A DNA stretch of 64,000 bases from Oleiagrimonas sp963821885 (GTDB lineage: Bacteria; Pseudomonadota; Gammaproteobacteria; Xanthomonadales; Rhodanobacteraceae). The stretch's first letter is position 1. Each line of letters opens with the position of its first letter. Both the position numbers and the translations under genes were made by a program. The stretch covers positions 496,001 through 560,000 of the forward strand of contig CAWGFN010000001.1 of the NCBI GenBank assembly GCA_963821885.1, in the 5' to 3' direction. Of the stretch, positions 36,871 to 46,266 are shown one piece after another. Under the pieces are notes generated by a model. The model had not been told where the DNA came from. It ran no database searches and saw only the letters and a program-made list of their open reading frames with translations.

Positions 36871-37553
36871 CGCGCCCGGGTCCGGCATCCGCCTGCGCGG
36901 CACTGCTGCGCCGCGAGCTGCTGCTGGCCTGGCGTCGTCGTGGCGACATCGCCATGCCGGTGCTGTACGCCCTGATCGTGACCACCCTGTTTCCGTTCGC
37001 GCTGGGGCCCGACGAGGCCCTGCTCGCGCGCGTGGCGGGCGGCGTGGTGCTGGTCACCGTGCTGCTGTCGATGCTGCTGGCCTTCGACGCGCTGTTCCGC
37101 CCGGACCTCGAGGACGGCTCGCTGGAACAGTTGATGCTCGCGCCGCAACCCCTGGCGCTGATGCTGGCCGTCAAGATCCTCGCCCACTGGCTGTCCACCG
37201 CGCTGCCGCTGATCGTGATCGCGCCGATCCTGGCCTCGATGCTGCACCTTCCCGCGCATGCCAACGGGGTGCTGGTGCTGGCGCTGCTGGTGGCCACGCC
37301 GTTGCTCAGCCTGCTGGGTTCGGTGCTGGTCGCGCTGACGGCCGGCACGCGACGCTCTGGTATGCTGCTCGCCCTCATGCTGCTGCCGTTGTGCGTTCCA
37401 GTGGTGATCTTCGCGGCCGGGGCCGTATCGGCGGCACAGCAGGGGCTGCCCTGGATCGCCCCGATCGCCTGGCTGGGCGCCGCGCTGGCGCTGCTGCTGG
37501 TCCTGGCTCCGCTGGCCTGCGCCGCCGCCCTCAGAATCGCCATCGATGCATGA
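36867..37553 (+). CDS. ccmB: Haem exporter membrane protein CcmB
   Basis: A 228-residue permease with six hydrophobic helices. LLRRELLLAWRRRGDIAMP near the N-terminus and FRPDLEDGSLEQLMLAPQPL are family landmarks. With CcmA it forms the ABC part of system I cytochrome c maturation. It overlaps ccmA by four bases. Confidence 0.95.
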   Translation: MTRPGPASACAALLRRELLLAWRRRGDIAMPVLYALIVTTLFPFALGPDEALLARVAGGVVLVTVLLSMLLAFDALFRPDLEDGSLEQLMLAPQPLALMLAVKILAHWLSTALPLIVIAPILASMLHLPAHANGVLVLALLVATPLLSLLGSVLVALTAGTRRSGMLLALMLLPLCVPVVIFAAGAVSAAQQGLPWIAPIAWLGAALALLLVLAPLACAAALRIAIDA

Positions 37554-37598
37554 TCACCCCGCCCACCATCCCGTCCCGCACCGCGGAGGCCTGCTGAC

Positions 37599-38351
37599 AT
37601 GACCTGGATCCCGCGCTGGATGCACCAACTCAGCTCGCCGCCGACCTTCTACCGTTTCGCCGGCGTGATGCGTCCGTGGTTCATGGCCCTGGCCGTGGTG
37701 GCGACCGCCATCGGCCTCTACGGTGGCCTGGTGACCGCGCCGGCCGATTACCAGCAGGGCGATGCCTTCCGCATCATCTACATCCACGTGCCCAGCGCGG
37801 AGATGAGCCTGTTCGTCTACGGCGTGATGGCCGTGGCCGGCTTCATCGCCGTGATCTGGCGCATCAAGCTGGCCGAGTCGGTGGCCATGCAGTCGGCGCC
37901 GATCGGCGCGGCCTTCACCTTCATCACCCTGGTCACCGGCTCGCTCTGGGGATACCCGACATGGGGCACCTGGTGGACCTGGGACGCGCGCCTGACCTCC
38001 GAACTGGTGCTGCTGTTCCTGTACCTGGGCGTCATCGGCCTGTTCCATGCCTTCGAGGATCGCCGCCAGGGCGCGCGCGCCGCCTCGTTCCTGGTCCTGG
38101 TGGGCGTGATCAACCTGCCGATCGTGCATTACTCGGTGAAGTGGTGGAACACGCTGCACCAGGGCACCACGGTGCGCCTGTTCGGCGCCTCCAGGATCGA
38201 GGGCGACATGCTCTGGCCGCTGCTGGTGATGATGGCGGCGACCCATCTGTACTGGGCCGCCAGCCTGTGCGGCCGCGTGCGCACCGACCTGCTGTCGCTG
38301 GACAGCGGCAAGCAGTGGGTCCGCACTCTCGCCGACCGGGAGGGACACTGA
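37599..38351 (+). CDS. ccmC: Haem-handling protein CcmC
   Basis: A 250-residue six-helix membrane protein that loads haem onto CcmE. The tryptophan-rich WWD motif WGYPTWGTWWTWDARLTSEL is intact, and flanking conserved His residues (IHVPSAEMS, LPIVHYSV) match the haem ligands. It begins 45 bases after ccmB and is followed at once by ccmD. Confidence 0.96.
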   Translation: MTWIPRWMHQLSSPPTFYRFAGVMRPWFMALAVVATAIGLYGGLVTAPADYQQGDAFRIIYIHVPSAEMSLFVYGVMAVAGFIAVIWRIKLAESVAMQSAPIGAAFTFITLVTGSLWGYPTWGTWWTWDARLTSELVLLFLYLGVIGLFHAFEDRRQGARAASFLVLVGVINLPIVHYSVKWWNTLHQGTTVRLFGASRIEGDMLWPLLVMMAATHLYWAASLCGRVRTDLLSLDSGKQWVRTLADREGH

Positions 38352-38353
38352 AC

Positions 38354-38587
38354 ATGTCGGCGTTCTGGCACATGGGCGGCTACGCGTCCTACGTCTGGCC
38401 TGCCTACGCCGTGTTCTTCGTGGTGCTGGGCATCGACTACATCGCTCCCGTGCTGCGCCGCCGGCGCGTGCTGCGGGAACTGTTCGCCCGCATGCAGCGT
38501 CACAAGGCACGCGAGGCACGCAAGACCCGACTCCGGCCCTCTCCCGGCGCCGATGCGGAACGCACCCCGACACCCCCGACATCATGA
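38354..38587 (+). CDS. ccmD: Haem exporter protein CcmD
   Basis: A 77-residue bitopic protein: FWHMGGYASYVWPAYAVFFV is the conserved membrane segment, followed by an Arg/Lys-rich cytoplasmic tail. CcmD helps release holo-CcmE from CcmABC. The ATG is two bases after the ccmC stop, and the stop overlaps ccmE by four bases. Its small size and context make the call secure. Confidence 0.9.
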   Translation: MSAFWHMGGYASYVWPAYAVFFVVLGIDYIAPVLRRRRVLRELFARMQRHKAREARKTRLRPSPGADAERTPTPPTS

Positions 38588-39060
38588 ATCCCAAGCGCAA
38601 ACGCCGTCTCATCATCGTCCTGCTGGCCGTGGCCGCCGCCGCGGTCGCCATCAGCCTGACCGTGTTCGCCCTGCAGCAGAACATGAACTACCTGTACTCA
38701 CCGACCGAGATCGACGCCGGCAAGGCGCCGGCCGACCACAGTTTCCGCCTGGGCGGCGTGGTCAAGGAGCACTCGGTGGTCCGCTCTCCGGATTCGCTGA
38801 AGGTGCAGTTCACGGTCACCGACCGCTTCCACGACATGCCGGTGGTCTACACGGGCATCCTTCCGGACCTGTTCCGCGAGGGCCAGAGCGTGATCGTCAC
38901 CGGGCACATGGACGGCAACCACTTCGTCGGCACCGAGGTGCTGGCCAAGCACGACGAGACCTACATGCCCAAGGAAGTGGCCGACGCCATCCGCAAGGCC
39001 AAGGCCGCCGAACGCGCCCAGGCCGAAAAGCCTGATGCGCCCGCGCACGGGGGACACTGA
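38584..39060 (+). CDS. ccmE: Cytochrome c-type biogenesis protein CcmE
   Basis: A 158-residue periplasmic haem chaperone with one N-terminal membrane anchor (about 9-30). The haem-binding His is H123 in VLAKHDETYMP, matching the LAKHDE motif of the family. RLGGVVKEHSV begins the beta-barrel. It overlaps ccmD by four bases and precedes ccmF by three. Confidence 0.96.
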   Translation: MNPKRKRRLIIVLLAVAAAAVAISLTVFALQQNMNYLYSPTEIDAGKAPADHSFRLGGVVKEHSVVRSPDSLKVQFTVTDRFHDMPVVYTGILPDLFREGQSVIVTGHMDGNHFVGTEVLAKHDETYMPKEVADAIRKAKAAERAQAEKPDAPAHGGH

Positions 39061-39063
39061 CCG

Positions 39064-41049
39064 ATGCTGCCTGAACTGGGACAACTGGCGCTGATCCTGG
39101 CCCTGCTGCTGGCCACGGCGCAGGGCGTGCTTCCGCTGCTGGGCGCCTGGCGCGGCAACCCCGCGCTGATGGCGGTGGCGCGGCCGGCCGCGATCGGCCA
39201 GGCGCTGTTCGTGGGGCTGGCCTTCGTCCTGCTGGCCTACGGCTTCCTCAGCTTCGACTTCTCCATCGCCTACGTCGCCAACAATTCCAACCTGGCGCTG
39301 CCCTGGTACTACCGTATTGCCGCGGTGTGGGGCGCGCACGAGGGCTCGATGCTGCTGTGGGTGCTGATCCTGTCCGTTTGGACCACGGCCGTGGCGGTCC
39401 TCGGCAGGCCGTTGCCGCGCGACTTCCTGGCCCGCGTGCTGGGCGTGCTTGGCCTGCTCAGCGTGGGCTTCTTGCTGTTCATCCTGCTCACCTCCAACCC
39501 CTTCGGCCGACTGCTGCCGCCGCCGCCCAACGGCGCCGACCTCAATCCGGTGCTGCAGGACCCGGGCATGACCTTCCACCCGCCGGTCCTGTACATGGGC
39601 TACGTCGGCTTCTCGGTGGCCTTCGCCTTCTCCATCGCGGCCCTGCTGGGCGGCGGCCTGGACAAGCAATGGGTGCGCTGGGCGCGGCCATGGACCAACA
39701 TCGCCTGGGGCTTCCTGACCCTGGGCATCGTCGCCGGCAGCTGGTGGGCCTATGCCGAACTGGGCTGGGGCGGCTGGTGGTTCTGGGATCCGGTGGAGAA
39801 CGCCTCGTTCATGCCCTGGCTGGCCGGCACCGCGCTGATCCATTCGCAGGCCATCACCGAGAAGCGCGGCTCGCTGCCGGCGTGGACGGTGCTGCTGTCG
39901 ATCTTCGCCTTCTCGCTGTCGCTGCTGGGCACCTTCCTGGTGCGCTCGGGCGTGCTGACCAGCGTGCATGCCTTCGCCTCCGACCCGCGCCGCGGCGTGT
40001 TCATCCTGATCTACCTGGGCGTGGTGATCGGCGGCTCGCTGCTGCTGTACGCGCTGCGCGCGCCGAAGGTGGCCGGCGGCAAGCCGTTCGCCCCGCTGTC
40101 GCGCGAGACGCTGCTGCTGATCGTCAACCTGCTGCTGACCACCTCGGCCGCCATGGTCCTGCTGGGCACGCTGTTCCCGCTGATCGGCGACGCCTTCGGC
40201 TGGGGACGCATCTCGGTCGGCCCGCCCTATTTCGGCTCGCTGTTCATCGCCCTGATGACGCCGGCGATCATGCTGCTGCCACTGGGACCGTTCGCCCGCT
40301 GGGGCCGCGCCGACGGGCGCCTGCTGCTGCGCGTGATGCTGCAGGCCGTCATCGCCGCGCTGCTGGTCGCCGGCATCCTGCTGGCCGGCCACTACCGCGG
40401 CGTGCCGCCCTGGCGCGCGATGCTCGGCGGGCTGGGCGCGGTCTACGTGCTGGCCGGCGTGCTGGCCTACGCGCGCAAGCGCTGGGGCGAGGCGCCGCGC
40501 GGCCACCGCTACCCGGCCGAGATGCTGGGCATGCTGATCGCCCATGTCGGCGTGGGCATCTTCGTCGCCGGCGTGCTGCTGACCTCGGCGATGAGCGTCG
40601 AGCACGACGTGCGCATGGCGCCCGGGCAGACCGAGACCATCGGCGCCTACGCCTTCCGCTTCGACGGCACGCACCACGTCACCGGGCCCAACTGGACCGC
40701 CGAGCAGGGCACCGTGACGGTGCTCGCCAACGGCGCGCCGCTGACCGTGCTGCACCCGCAGAAGCGGACCTACGACCGCGGCCAGATCCAGACCGAGTCG
40801 TCAGTGGACGCAGGCGTCATGCGCGACCTGTACGTGGCCATCGGCGAGCCGCTGGACCACGGCGCCTGGGCCGTGCGCATCTACGTCAAGCCGTTCGTGC
40901 GCTGGATGTGGGGCGGCGGCATCCTGATGATGATCGGCGGCTTCGTGGCCGCCACCGATCGCCGCTTCCGCCTGCGTGGCAAGCCCGCGCATGAGGCGAC
41001 GCCAAGCCAGGCCGAACACGACCCGCAAGCCGACGGAGCCTCCGCATGA
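39064..41049 (+). CDS. ccmF: Cytochrome c haem lyase subunit CcmF
   Basis: A 661-residue membrane protein with about 15 helices that delivers haem to apocytochromes. The WWD motif WGGWWFWDPVENASFMPWL and conserved His-bearing loops (WGAHEGSMLLWV, GMTFHPPVLYMGY) are intact. Length is normal. It overlaps ccmG by four bases. Confidence 0.97.
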   Translation: MLPELGQLALILALLLATAQGVLPLLGAWRGNPALMAVARPAAIGQALFVGLAFVLLAYGFLSFDFSIAYVANNSNLALPWYYRIAAVWGAHEGSMLLWVLILSVWTTAVAVLGRPLPRDFLARVLGVLGLLSVGFLLFILLTSNPFGRLLPPPPNGADLNPVLQDPGMTFHPPVLYMGYVGFSVAFAFSIAALLGGGLDKQWVRWARPWTNIAWGFLTLGIVAGSWWAYAELGWGGWWFWDPVENASFMPWLAGTALIHSQAITEKRGSLPAWTVLLSIFAFSLSLLGTFLVRSGVLTSVHAFASDPRRGVFILIYLGVVIGGSLLLYALRAPKVAGGKPFAPLSRETLLLIVNLLLTTSAAMVLLGTLFPLIGDAFGWGRISVGPPYFGSLFIALMTPAIMLLPLGPFARWGRADGRLLLRVMLQAVIAALLVAGILLAGHYRGVPPWRAMLGGLGAVYVLAGVLAYARKRWGEAPRGHRYPAEMLGMLIAHVGVGIFVAGVLLTSAMSVEHDVRMAPGQTETIGAYAFRFDGTHHVTGPNWTAEQGTVTVLANGAPLTVLHPQKRTYDRGQIQTESSVDAGVMRDLYVAIGEPLDHGAWAVRIYVKPFVRWMWGGGILMMIGGFVAATDRRFRLRGKPAHEATPSQAEHDPQADGASA

Positions 41050-41588
41050 GCCGGCTGCTGCCCCTGCTGGGCTTCGTCGCGCTGGTCGCCCTGTTCGGCT
41101 TCGGCATCTGGTGGAACACGCAGCATGACCAGCGCTACGTGCCCTCGCCGCTGATCGGCAAGTCGGCGCCCGACTACGCGTTGCCGCTGCTGGACGATCC
41201 GGGCACCACGCTGACCCGCGCCGAGATGCTCGGCCAGCCGTACCTGATCAACGTCTTCGCCAGCTGGTGCTTCGCCTGCGGCGACGAGCACCCGGTGCTG
41301 ATGAAGGAGGCCCGCCAGCTCGGCGTGCCGCTGGTCGGCTACGACTACAAGGACGAGCCCGCCGATGCGCGCGCCTGGCTGGCGCGACACGGCAATCCCT
41401 ACAGCATGGTGGTGACCGACCGCTCCGGCGTCACCGCCATCGACTTCGGCGTCTATGGCGCGCCGGAGACCTTCCTGGTCGATGCCCGCGGCATCATCCG
41501 CTACAAGCACATCGGACCCCTCACGCCGAAGATCATCGCCGAGAAGATCGAGCCGCTGATCGGGCGCCTGAAGAAGGAGGCGCCATGA
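41046..41588 (+). CDS. ccmG: Thiol:disulfide oxidoreductase CcmG/DsbE
   Basis: A 180-residue membrane-anchored thioredoxin-fold protein (anchor about 5-24). The active site FASWCFACGDEHP has C75 and C78. It keeps apocytochrome CXXCH cysteines reduced. FGVYGAPETFLVDARG is the family cis-Pro region. Starts and stops overlap ccmF and ccmH by four bases each. Confidence 0.95.
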   Translation: MSRLLPLLGFVALVALFGFGIWWNTQHDQRYVPSPLIGKSAPDYALPLLDDPGTTLTRAEMLGQPYLINVFASWCFACGDEHPVLMKEARQLGVPLVGYDYKDEPADARAWLARHGNPYSMVVTDRSGVTAIDFGVYGAPETFLVDARGIIRYKHIGPLTPKIIAEKIEPLIGRLKKEAP

Positions 41589-42019
41589 ACCGCCTGCGCA
41601 TGCTGGGCCTGCTGCTGGGGCTGGGCGTCACCTTCGCCGCGCACGCGGTCGATCCGCTGCCGTTCAAGAACCGCGCCCAGGAGCAGCGCTTCCAGCACCT
41701 GGCCGGCCAGCTGCGCTGCCTGGTCTGCCAGAACGAGAGCCTGCTCGATTCGCGCGCCGAGCTGGCGCAGCAGATGCGCCAGATCATCCTGCGGCAGATG
41801 CAGGAAGGCCGCACGGACGACCAGATCAAGCAGTTCCTGGTCGCCCGCTACTCCGACTACGTGCTCTACGATCCGCCGCTCAAGCCCAGCACCTGGTTGC
41901 TGTGGTTCGGACCGGCGGCGATCCTGCTGCTGGGTGCCGGCGGCCTGTTCCTGACCGTGCGCAAGCGCGCCGGCGCCGCCCCGTCCACCCCACCCGAAAC
42001 CGATCCCGAGGACTGGTGA
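41585..42019 (+). CDS. ccmH: Cytochrome c-type biogenesis protein CcmH
   Basis: A 144-residue protein with a signal peptide (1-22), a redox motif LRCLVCQNES (C45, C48) and one C-terminal membrane helix (about 105-126). It works with CcmG and CcmF in haem ligation. It is the short form without a TPR domain, so the separate ccmI downstream supplies that part. Confidence 0.95.
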   Translation: MNRLRMLGLLLGLGVTFAAHAVDPLPFKNRAQEQRFQHLAGQLRCLVCQNESLLDSRAELAQQMRQIILRQMQEGRTDDQIKQFLVARYSDYVLYDPPLKPSTWLLWFGPAAILLLGAGGLFLTVRKRAGAAPSTPPETDPEDW

Positions 42020-42062
42020 TGTTCGTTCTCCTCCCGTCTTGCCGCGTCTGGAATCCGCTGCC

Positions 42063-43165
42063 GTGAAGATGCCCTTCATCCTCGTGGCGCTGGCGATGAC
42101 GCTGGCCGCCCTGGCCCTCGTGGTGTGGCCGATGCTGCGCAGCGGCAAGCGCCAGGGACGTCCGCGGCACGTGCTGGTGGTGGCCCTGGCCATCGTGTTC
42201 ACCCTGCCGCTGGCGGCGCTGGGCCTGTACCTGCACGTGGGCACGCCCGCCGGGCTGGATGCGGCCGCCTACGAGAGGCCGACCACGCCCGGGCAGATGA
42301 TCGACCAGTTGCGCGCCCGTCTCGCGGCCAAGCCCAGCGCGCAGGGCTGGGGCCTGCTGGGCCGCATCTACACCGCGCAGGGCCAGCTGGCCCAGGCGCG
42401 CGAGGCCTACGGCGAGGCGCTCAAGCTGGCCCCGGACAACACCGACCTCATGGTGAGCTGGGCCGAGACCGACGCCATGGCGCGCAGCGACCACTACATC
42501 GGCGACCGCGCGCGCAGCCTGCTGCAACAGGCCGTGCAGGTCGAGCCGCGCAGCCAGCGCGGCCTGTGGCTGCTGGGCATCAGCGACTACCAGCGCGGCC
42601 GCTTCGCCGATTCGGCGCTGACCCTGCGCCGCCTGCAGGTGCTTCTGCAGCCGGACACCACGGTGGCCCGCGCCGTGAAGAAGCAGATTTCCATGGCCGA
42701 GGCGCGCGCCGCCGGCAAGACCCAGGACCAGGCGCTGGCCATGCTGCAGTCGCAGACGCCCGCGCCGGCCTCCAGCGCCTCCAGCGACGCCGCGGCACGA
42801 GCCTCCCGCCGCGACCGAGGGCGCGCATATTCCGGTGCACGTGAGCCTGATCGCCGGCCCTGCGCGCAAGGTCGCATGCCGGCGACACCCTGTACGTGTT
42901 CGCGCGCGCCGTGAACGGCCCGCCGATGCCGCTGGCCGTGGCCCGGCTGAAGGCCTCGGCGCTGCCGACCACGGTCATGCTGACCGACGGCATGGGCATG
43001 ACGCCCTCGCTGCGCCTGTCCGGCGCGGGCCAGGTGACGATCACCGCGCGCATCTCGCACAGTGGCCAGGCGCTGCCCGCCGCCGGCGACCTGGAGGGCA
43101 GCAGCGGACCCGTGCCCGTCGCCAGCGCGAAGACCGTCGAGGTCGTCATCGACCACGTGCGCTGA
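42063..43165 (+). pseudogene. ccmI: ccmI (CycH-type apocytochrome chaperone), apparently frameshifted twice
   Basis: The N-terminal 245 residues read normally: a membrane anchor (about 5-20), a second hydrophobic segment (about 40-58) and a TPR region (AQGWGLLGRIYTAQGQLAQA). Translation in that frame then loses similarity near 42790. The expected linker EPPAATEGAHIPVHVSLIAG continues in the +1 frame from about 42790 to 42875. The conserved ending GDTLYVFARAVNGPPMPLAV then EVVIDHVR is in the +2 frame from about 42880 to 43165. Two single-base insertions (or equivalent changes) would restore one protein of about 366 residues. This is a true lesion or a sequencing error; GTG 42063 and ATG 42069 are both possible starts. 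Confidence 0.78.
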
Positions 43166-43225
43166 CCCCTTGGGCGTTCGCGGCCGGCACGCTACAGTGC
43201 CGGCTCATTGTTGTCCGGAATCCGC

Positions 43226-44332
43226 ATGGCCGACGCCCGCCGCTATCACGACCTGCCCTCGCCCTTCGCCATGAAGCGCGGCGGCGAGTTGCATGGCGCC
43301 CGTGTCGCCTACGAGACCTGGGGCACGCTGGACGCCGACGCCGGCAACGCGATCCTGATCCTGACCGGCCTGTCGCCCAGCGCGCATGCCGCCTCCAATG
43401 CCGACGACCCCTCGCCCGGTTGGTGGGAGGCCATGCTCGGCCCGGGCAAGCCGATCGACACCGACCGCTGGTTCGTCGTCTGCGTCAACGCGCTGGGCAG
43501 CGACAAGGGCTCGACCTGCCCGGCCTCGACCAACCCCGCCACCGGCGAACCCTATCGCCTGGATTTTCCCGAACTGACCCTGGAGGACGTGGCCAACGCC
43601 GCGCACTGCGTGGTCGCGGGCCTGGGCATCGCCAGGCTGGCCTGCCTGATCGGCTGCTCGATGGGCGGCATGGCCGCGCTGGGCTACATGCTGCTGCACC
43701 CGGACTCGGTGCGCGCGCACGTCAGCGTGGATACCGCGCCGCAGGCCCAGCCCTTCGCCATCGCCATCCGATCCCTGCAGCGCGAGGCCATCCGCCTGGA
43801 CCGCAACTGGAACGAGGGGCGCTACGACGATGACGCCTATCCCGAGCGCGGCATGAGCATCGCGCGCAAGCTGGGCGTGATCACCTACCGCTCGGCGATG
43901 GAATGGAACGGCCGCTTCGCGCGCATCCGCCTGGACTCGGAGGAACGCCCGGACAATCCGTTCGGTTTCGAGTTCCAGGTCGAATCCTACCTGCAGGCGC
44001 ATGCGCGCAAGTTCGTGCGCCACTTCGACCCCAACTGCTACCTGTACCTGTCGCGCGCCAGCGACTGGTTCGACGTGGCCGAGTACGGCGACGGCAGCGT
44101 GCACGAGGGTCTCAAGCGCATCCGCGTCGAAAGCGCCCTGGTGATCGGCGTCAGCACCGACATCCTGTTCCCGCTGGAGCAGCAGGAGCAGATCGCCAAG
44201 GGCCTGGAGGCCGCCGGCGCCGAGGTGGTGTTCGTGGCGCTGGATTCACCGCAGGGGCACGACGCCTTCCTGGTCGACATCGACAACTACGGTCCGGCCA
44301 TCGGCGGTTTTCTCGACCGCCTGCCGCGCTGA
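43226..44332 (+). CDS. MetX family O-acyltransferase (homoserine or serine)
   Basis: A 368-residue alpha/beta hydrolase-fold enzyme. The nucleophile is S145 in LIGCSMGGMAALGY, with the Asp in GVSTDILFP and the His in GHDAFL completing the triad. MetX proteins acylate homoserine for methionine synthesis, but members from xanthomonads with related active sites have been reported to prefer succinyl-CoA or to act on serine. The acyl donor and acceptor cannot be read safely from sequence. ATG at 43226 was chosen over one six codons upstream. Confidence 0.88.
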   Translation: MADARRYHDLPSPFAMKRGGELHGARVAYETWGTLDADAGNAILILTGLSPSAHAASNADDPSPGWWEAMLGPGKPIDTDRWFVVCVNALGSDKGSTCPASTNPATGEPYRLDFPELTLEDVANAAHCVVAGLGIARLACLIGCSMGGMAALGYMLLHPDSVRAHVSVDTAPQAQPFAIAIRSLQREAIRLDRNWNEGRYDDDAYPERGMSIARKLGVITYRSAMEWNGRFARIRLDSEERPDNPFGFEFQVESYLQAHARKFVRHFDPNCYLYLSRASDWFDVAEYGDGSVHEGLKRIRVESALVIGVSTDILFPLEQQEQIAKGLEAAGAEVVFVALDSPQGHDAFLVDIDNYGPAIGGFLDRLPR

Positions 44333-44375
44333 CGCGCGAGGTCGACACGGATCGGCATGCGTCGCCGACGCGGCG

Positions 44376-45899
44376 CTAGCGCTTGGCGTGGAACGGTGGC
44401 CGGGTCAGCCACAGCACGGGGATCAGCAGCAGGAAGGCCCAGCCGAGCACGTGCATGATGTCGTTGAAGGCCATCTGGAAACCCTGCCGGGTGATGATGC
44501 CGTTGAGGAAATCCAGGGCGCGGCCGGCATGACCGCCCGCGCCCATCTTCTCCAGGGCCTGGCGCGAAATCGGGTTGTACGCATTGACGTGCGAGGCCAG
44601 TTGCGCGTGGTGAACCACCGCGCGCCGATCCCAGACGAAGGTGGTGATGGAGGCGGCGAAACTGCCGCCCAGGGTGCGCAGGAAGGTCGACAGCCCCGAC
44701 CCGGAGGCGATCTCGTTGGGCTTGAGGTCCGACAGCAGGATGGTCAGCACCGGCATGAAGAACAGCGCCACGCCCAGGCCCTGGAAACCGCGCACCATGG
44801 CGATGTGCCAGAAATCGACCCCGATGTAGAACTGCGACTGCATGAAGCAGGTCAACGCCAGCACCACGAAGGCCGCCGCGGCCACCAGGCGCAGGTCCGT
44901 GCGCGGCGCGTACTTGCCGACGAAATAGGTCAGCAGCACCGGCATGATGCCGATCGAGGCGCCGGCCAGGCCCGCCCAGCTGGCGGTGTAGTCCAGCGTG
45001 CGCTGCAGCCACAGCGGCAGCAGCAGGCCCATCGAGAAGAAGGTCGAATAGGACAGGATCAGCAGGATCGTGCCGTAGCTGAAATTGCGGTGGCGGAACA
45101 GCTTGAGGTCGACGATCGGGTGCTCGTCGGTCAATTCCCAGATCACGAACACCGCCAGGCCGACGGCCGCGACGATCGACATCAGCACGATGAAGGTGGA
45201 ATGGAACCAGTCCGCGTCGTTGCCCTTGTCGAGCACGATCTGCAGCGCGCCGACGCCGACGATCAGCGCGATCAGGCCCACGTAGTCCACGCGCGGTCGC
45301 TCGGTGGTTTCCTTCTTGCCGGCCAGCTGCGCGCCGATCACCACGCTGGCGAAGATGCCGATGGGCACGTTGATGAAGAAGATCCATGGCCAGCTGTAGT
45401 TGTCGGTGATCCAGCCGCCCAGCGTGGGGCCGACGATCGGCGCGACGATGGTGACCATGGCCATCAGCGACAACGCCATGCCGCGCTTGTCATTGGGATA
45501 GACCGCGATCAGCAGGCTCTGCGTGACCGGGTACATCGGCCCCGCCACCGCGCCCTGGATGGCGCGGAAGAACAGCAGCATGCCCATGCTCTCGGACAGG
45601 CCGCACAGCATCGAGGTCAGCGAGAACAGCAGCGTGGTCCAGACGAACAGCTTCACCTCGCCGAAGCGCCGCACCAGGAAGCCCGTCAGCGGCAGCGAGA
45701 TCGCCATGCACACGGTGAACGAGGTGATCACCCAGGTGCTCTGGTTGTAGCTCACGCCCAGGTTGCCGGCGATGGTCGGCAGCGACACGTTGGCGATGGT
45801 CGTGTCCAGCACGCGCATGAACGTGGCCAGGGACAGGCCGAACGTGGTCAGCATCAGGTTGGGCGGGCGGTAATGCGCGTCGGACACGATTACTGTCAT
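44376..45899 (-). CDS. DHA2/EmrB family multidrug efflux transporter
   Basis: A 507-residue major facilitator protein with 14 predicted membrane helices. MRVLDTTIANVSLPTIAG is motif D1 of the DHA2 family and MYPVTQSLLIAVYPNDKRGMA then IVGPTLGGW is motif C. EmrB proteins pump hydrophobic drugs with a periplasmic EmrA adaptor and an outer-membrane channel; neither partner gene is adjacent, so they must be elsewhere. MTVIVSDAHYRPPN at 45899 is preferred to a Met ten codons upstream. It diverges from tRNA-Leu. Confidence 0.9.
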   Translation of the reverse strand: MTVIVSDAHYRPPNLMLTTFGLSLATFMRVLDTTIANVSLPTIAGNLGVSYNQSTWVITSFTVCMAISLPLTGFLVRRFGEVKLFVWTTLLFSLTSMLCGLSESMGMLLFFRAIQGAVAGPMYPVTQSLLIAVYPNDKRGMALSLMAMVTIVAPIVGPTLGGWITDNYSWPWIFFINVPIGIFASVVIGAQLAGKKETTERPRVDYVGLIALIVGVGALQIVLDKGNDADWFHSTFIVLMSIVAAVGLAVFVIWELTDEHPIVDLKLFRHRNFSYGTILLILSYSTFFSMGLLLPLWLQRTLDYTASWAGLAGASIGIMPVLLTYFVGKYAPRTDLRLVAAAAFVVLALTCFMQSQFYIGVDFWHIAMVRGFQGLGVALFFMPVLTILLSDLKPNEIASGSGLSTFLRTLGGSFAASITTFVWDRRAVVHHAQLASHVNAYNPISRQALEKMGAGGHAGRALDFLNGIITRQGFQMAFNDIMHVLGWAFLLLIPVLWLTRPPFHAKR

Positions 45900-46010
45900 G
45901 ACAGCTAATTGACCGGCGCAGGGTAGCATCCCGCCCGGGTGGCGTCTGCCCTCGAAGCGACGCGTCGCGCTCGACCGGACGCGTCCACTTGCGGCATACT
46001 CGCCGACCGT

Positions 46011-46097
46011 GCCGAAGTGGCGGAACTGGTAGACGCGACGGACTCAAAATCCGTTTCTGGCGACAGAGTGTGGGTTCGAGTCCCACCTTCGGCACCA
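46011..46097 (+). tRNA. tRNA-Leu (CAA)
   Basis: An 87-base tRNA with the long variable arm of class II tRNAs. The acceptor stem GCCGAAG pairs with CTTCGGC, followed by A and an encoded CCA. The anticodon loop CTCAAAA between ACGGA and TCCGT gives anticodon CAA, reading UUG. The T-arm GTGGG TTCGAGT CCCAC is standard. Confidence 0.95.
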
Positions 46098-46199
46098 TCA
46101 TGCGCCTTCGCATGCATGCACGAATCGCGCCTCAAACAGGCGGAATGCCCGGCTGGAGCGCCCGCGAATGTGCGCTTTTTCGCAACCCTGAACATCCTG

Positions 46200-46239
46200 C
46201 CGACACCGCGCGGCGCGGGGTGTCGGCTCAGCGTATAGT
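46200..46239 (+). promoter_or_regulatory. Hairpin and -10 box before the FHA-kinase operon
   Basis: CCGACACC and GGTGTCGG form an 8-bp stem around a GC-rich 11-base loop (46200-46226). Eight bases later TATAGT (46234-46239) is a good -10. The hairpin may end readthrough from tRNA-Leu or act as an operator. The FHA-gene ATG is at 46267. Confidence 0.4.
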
Positions 46240-46266
46240 GTGCTGCACCATGGGTAGGGGGATGGC

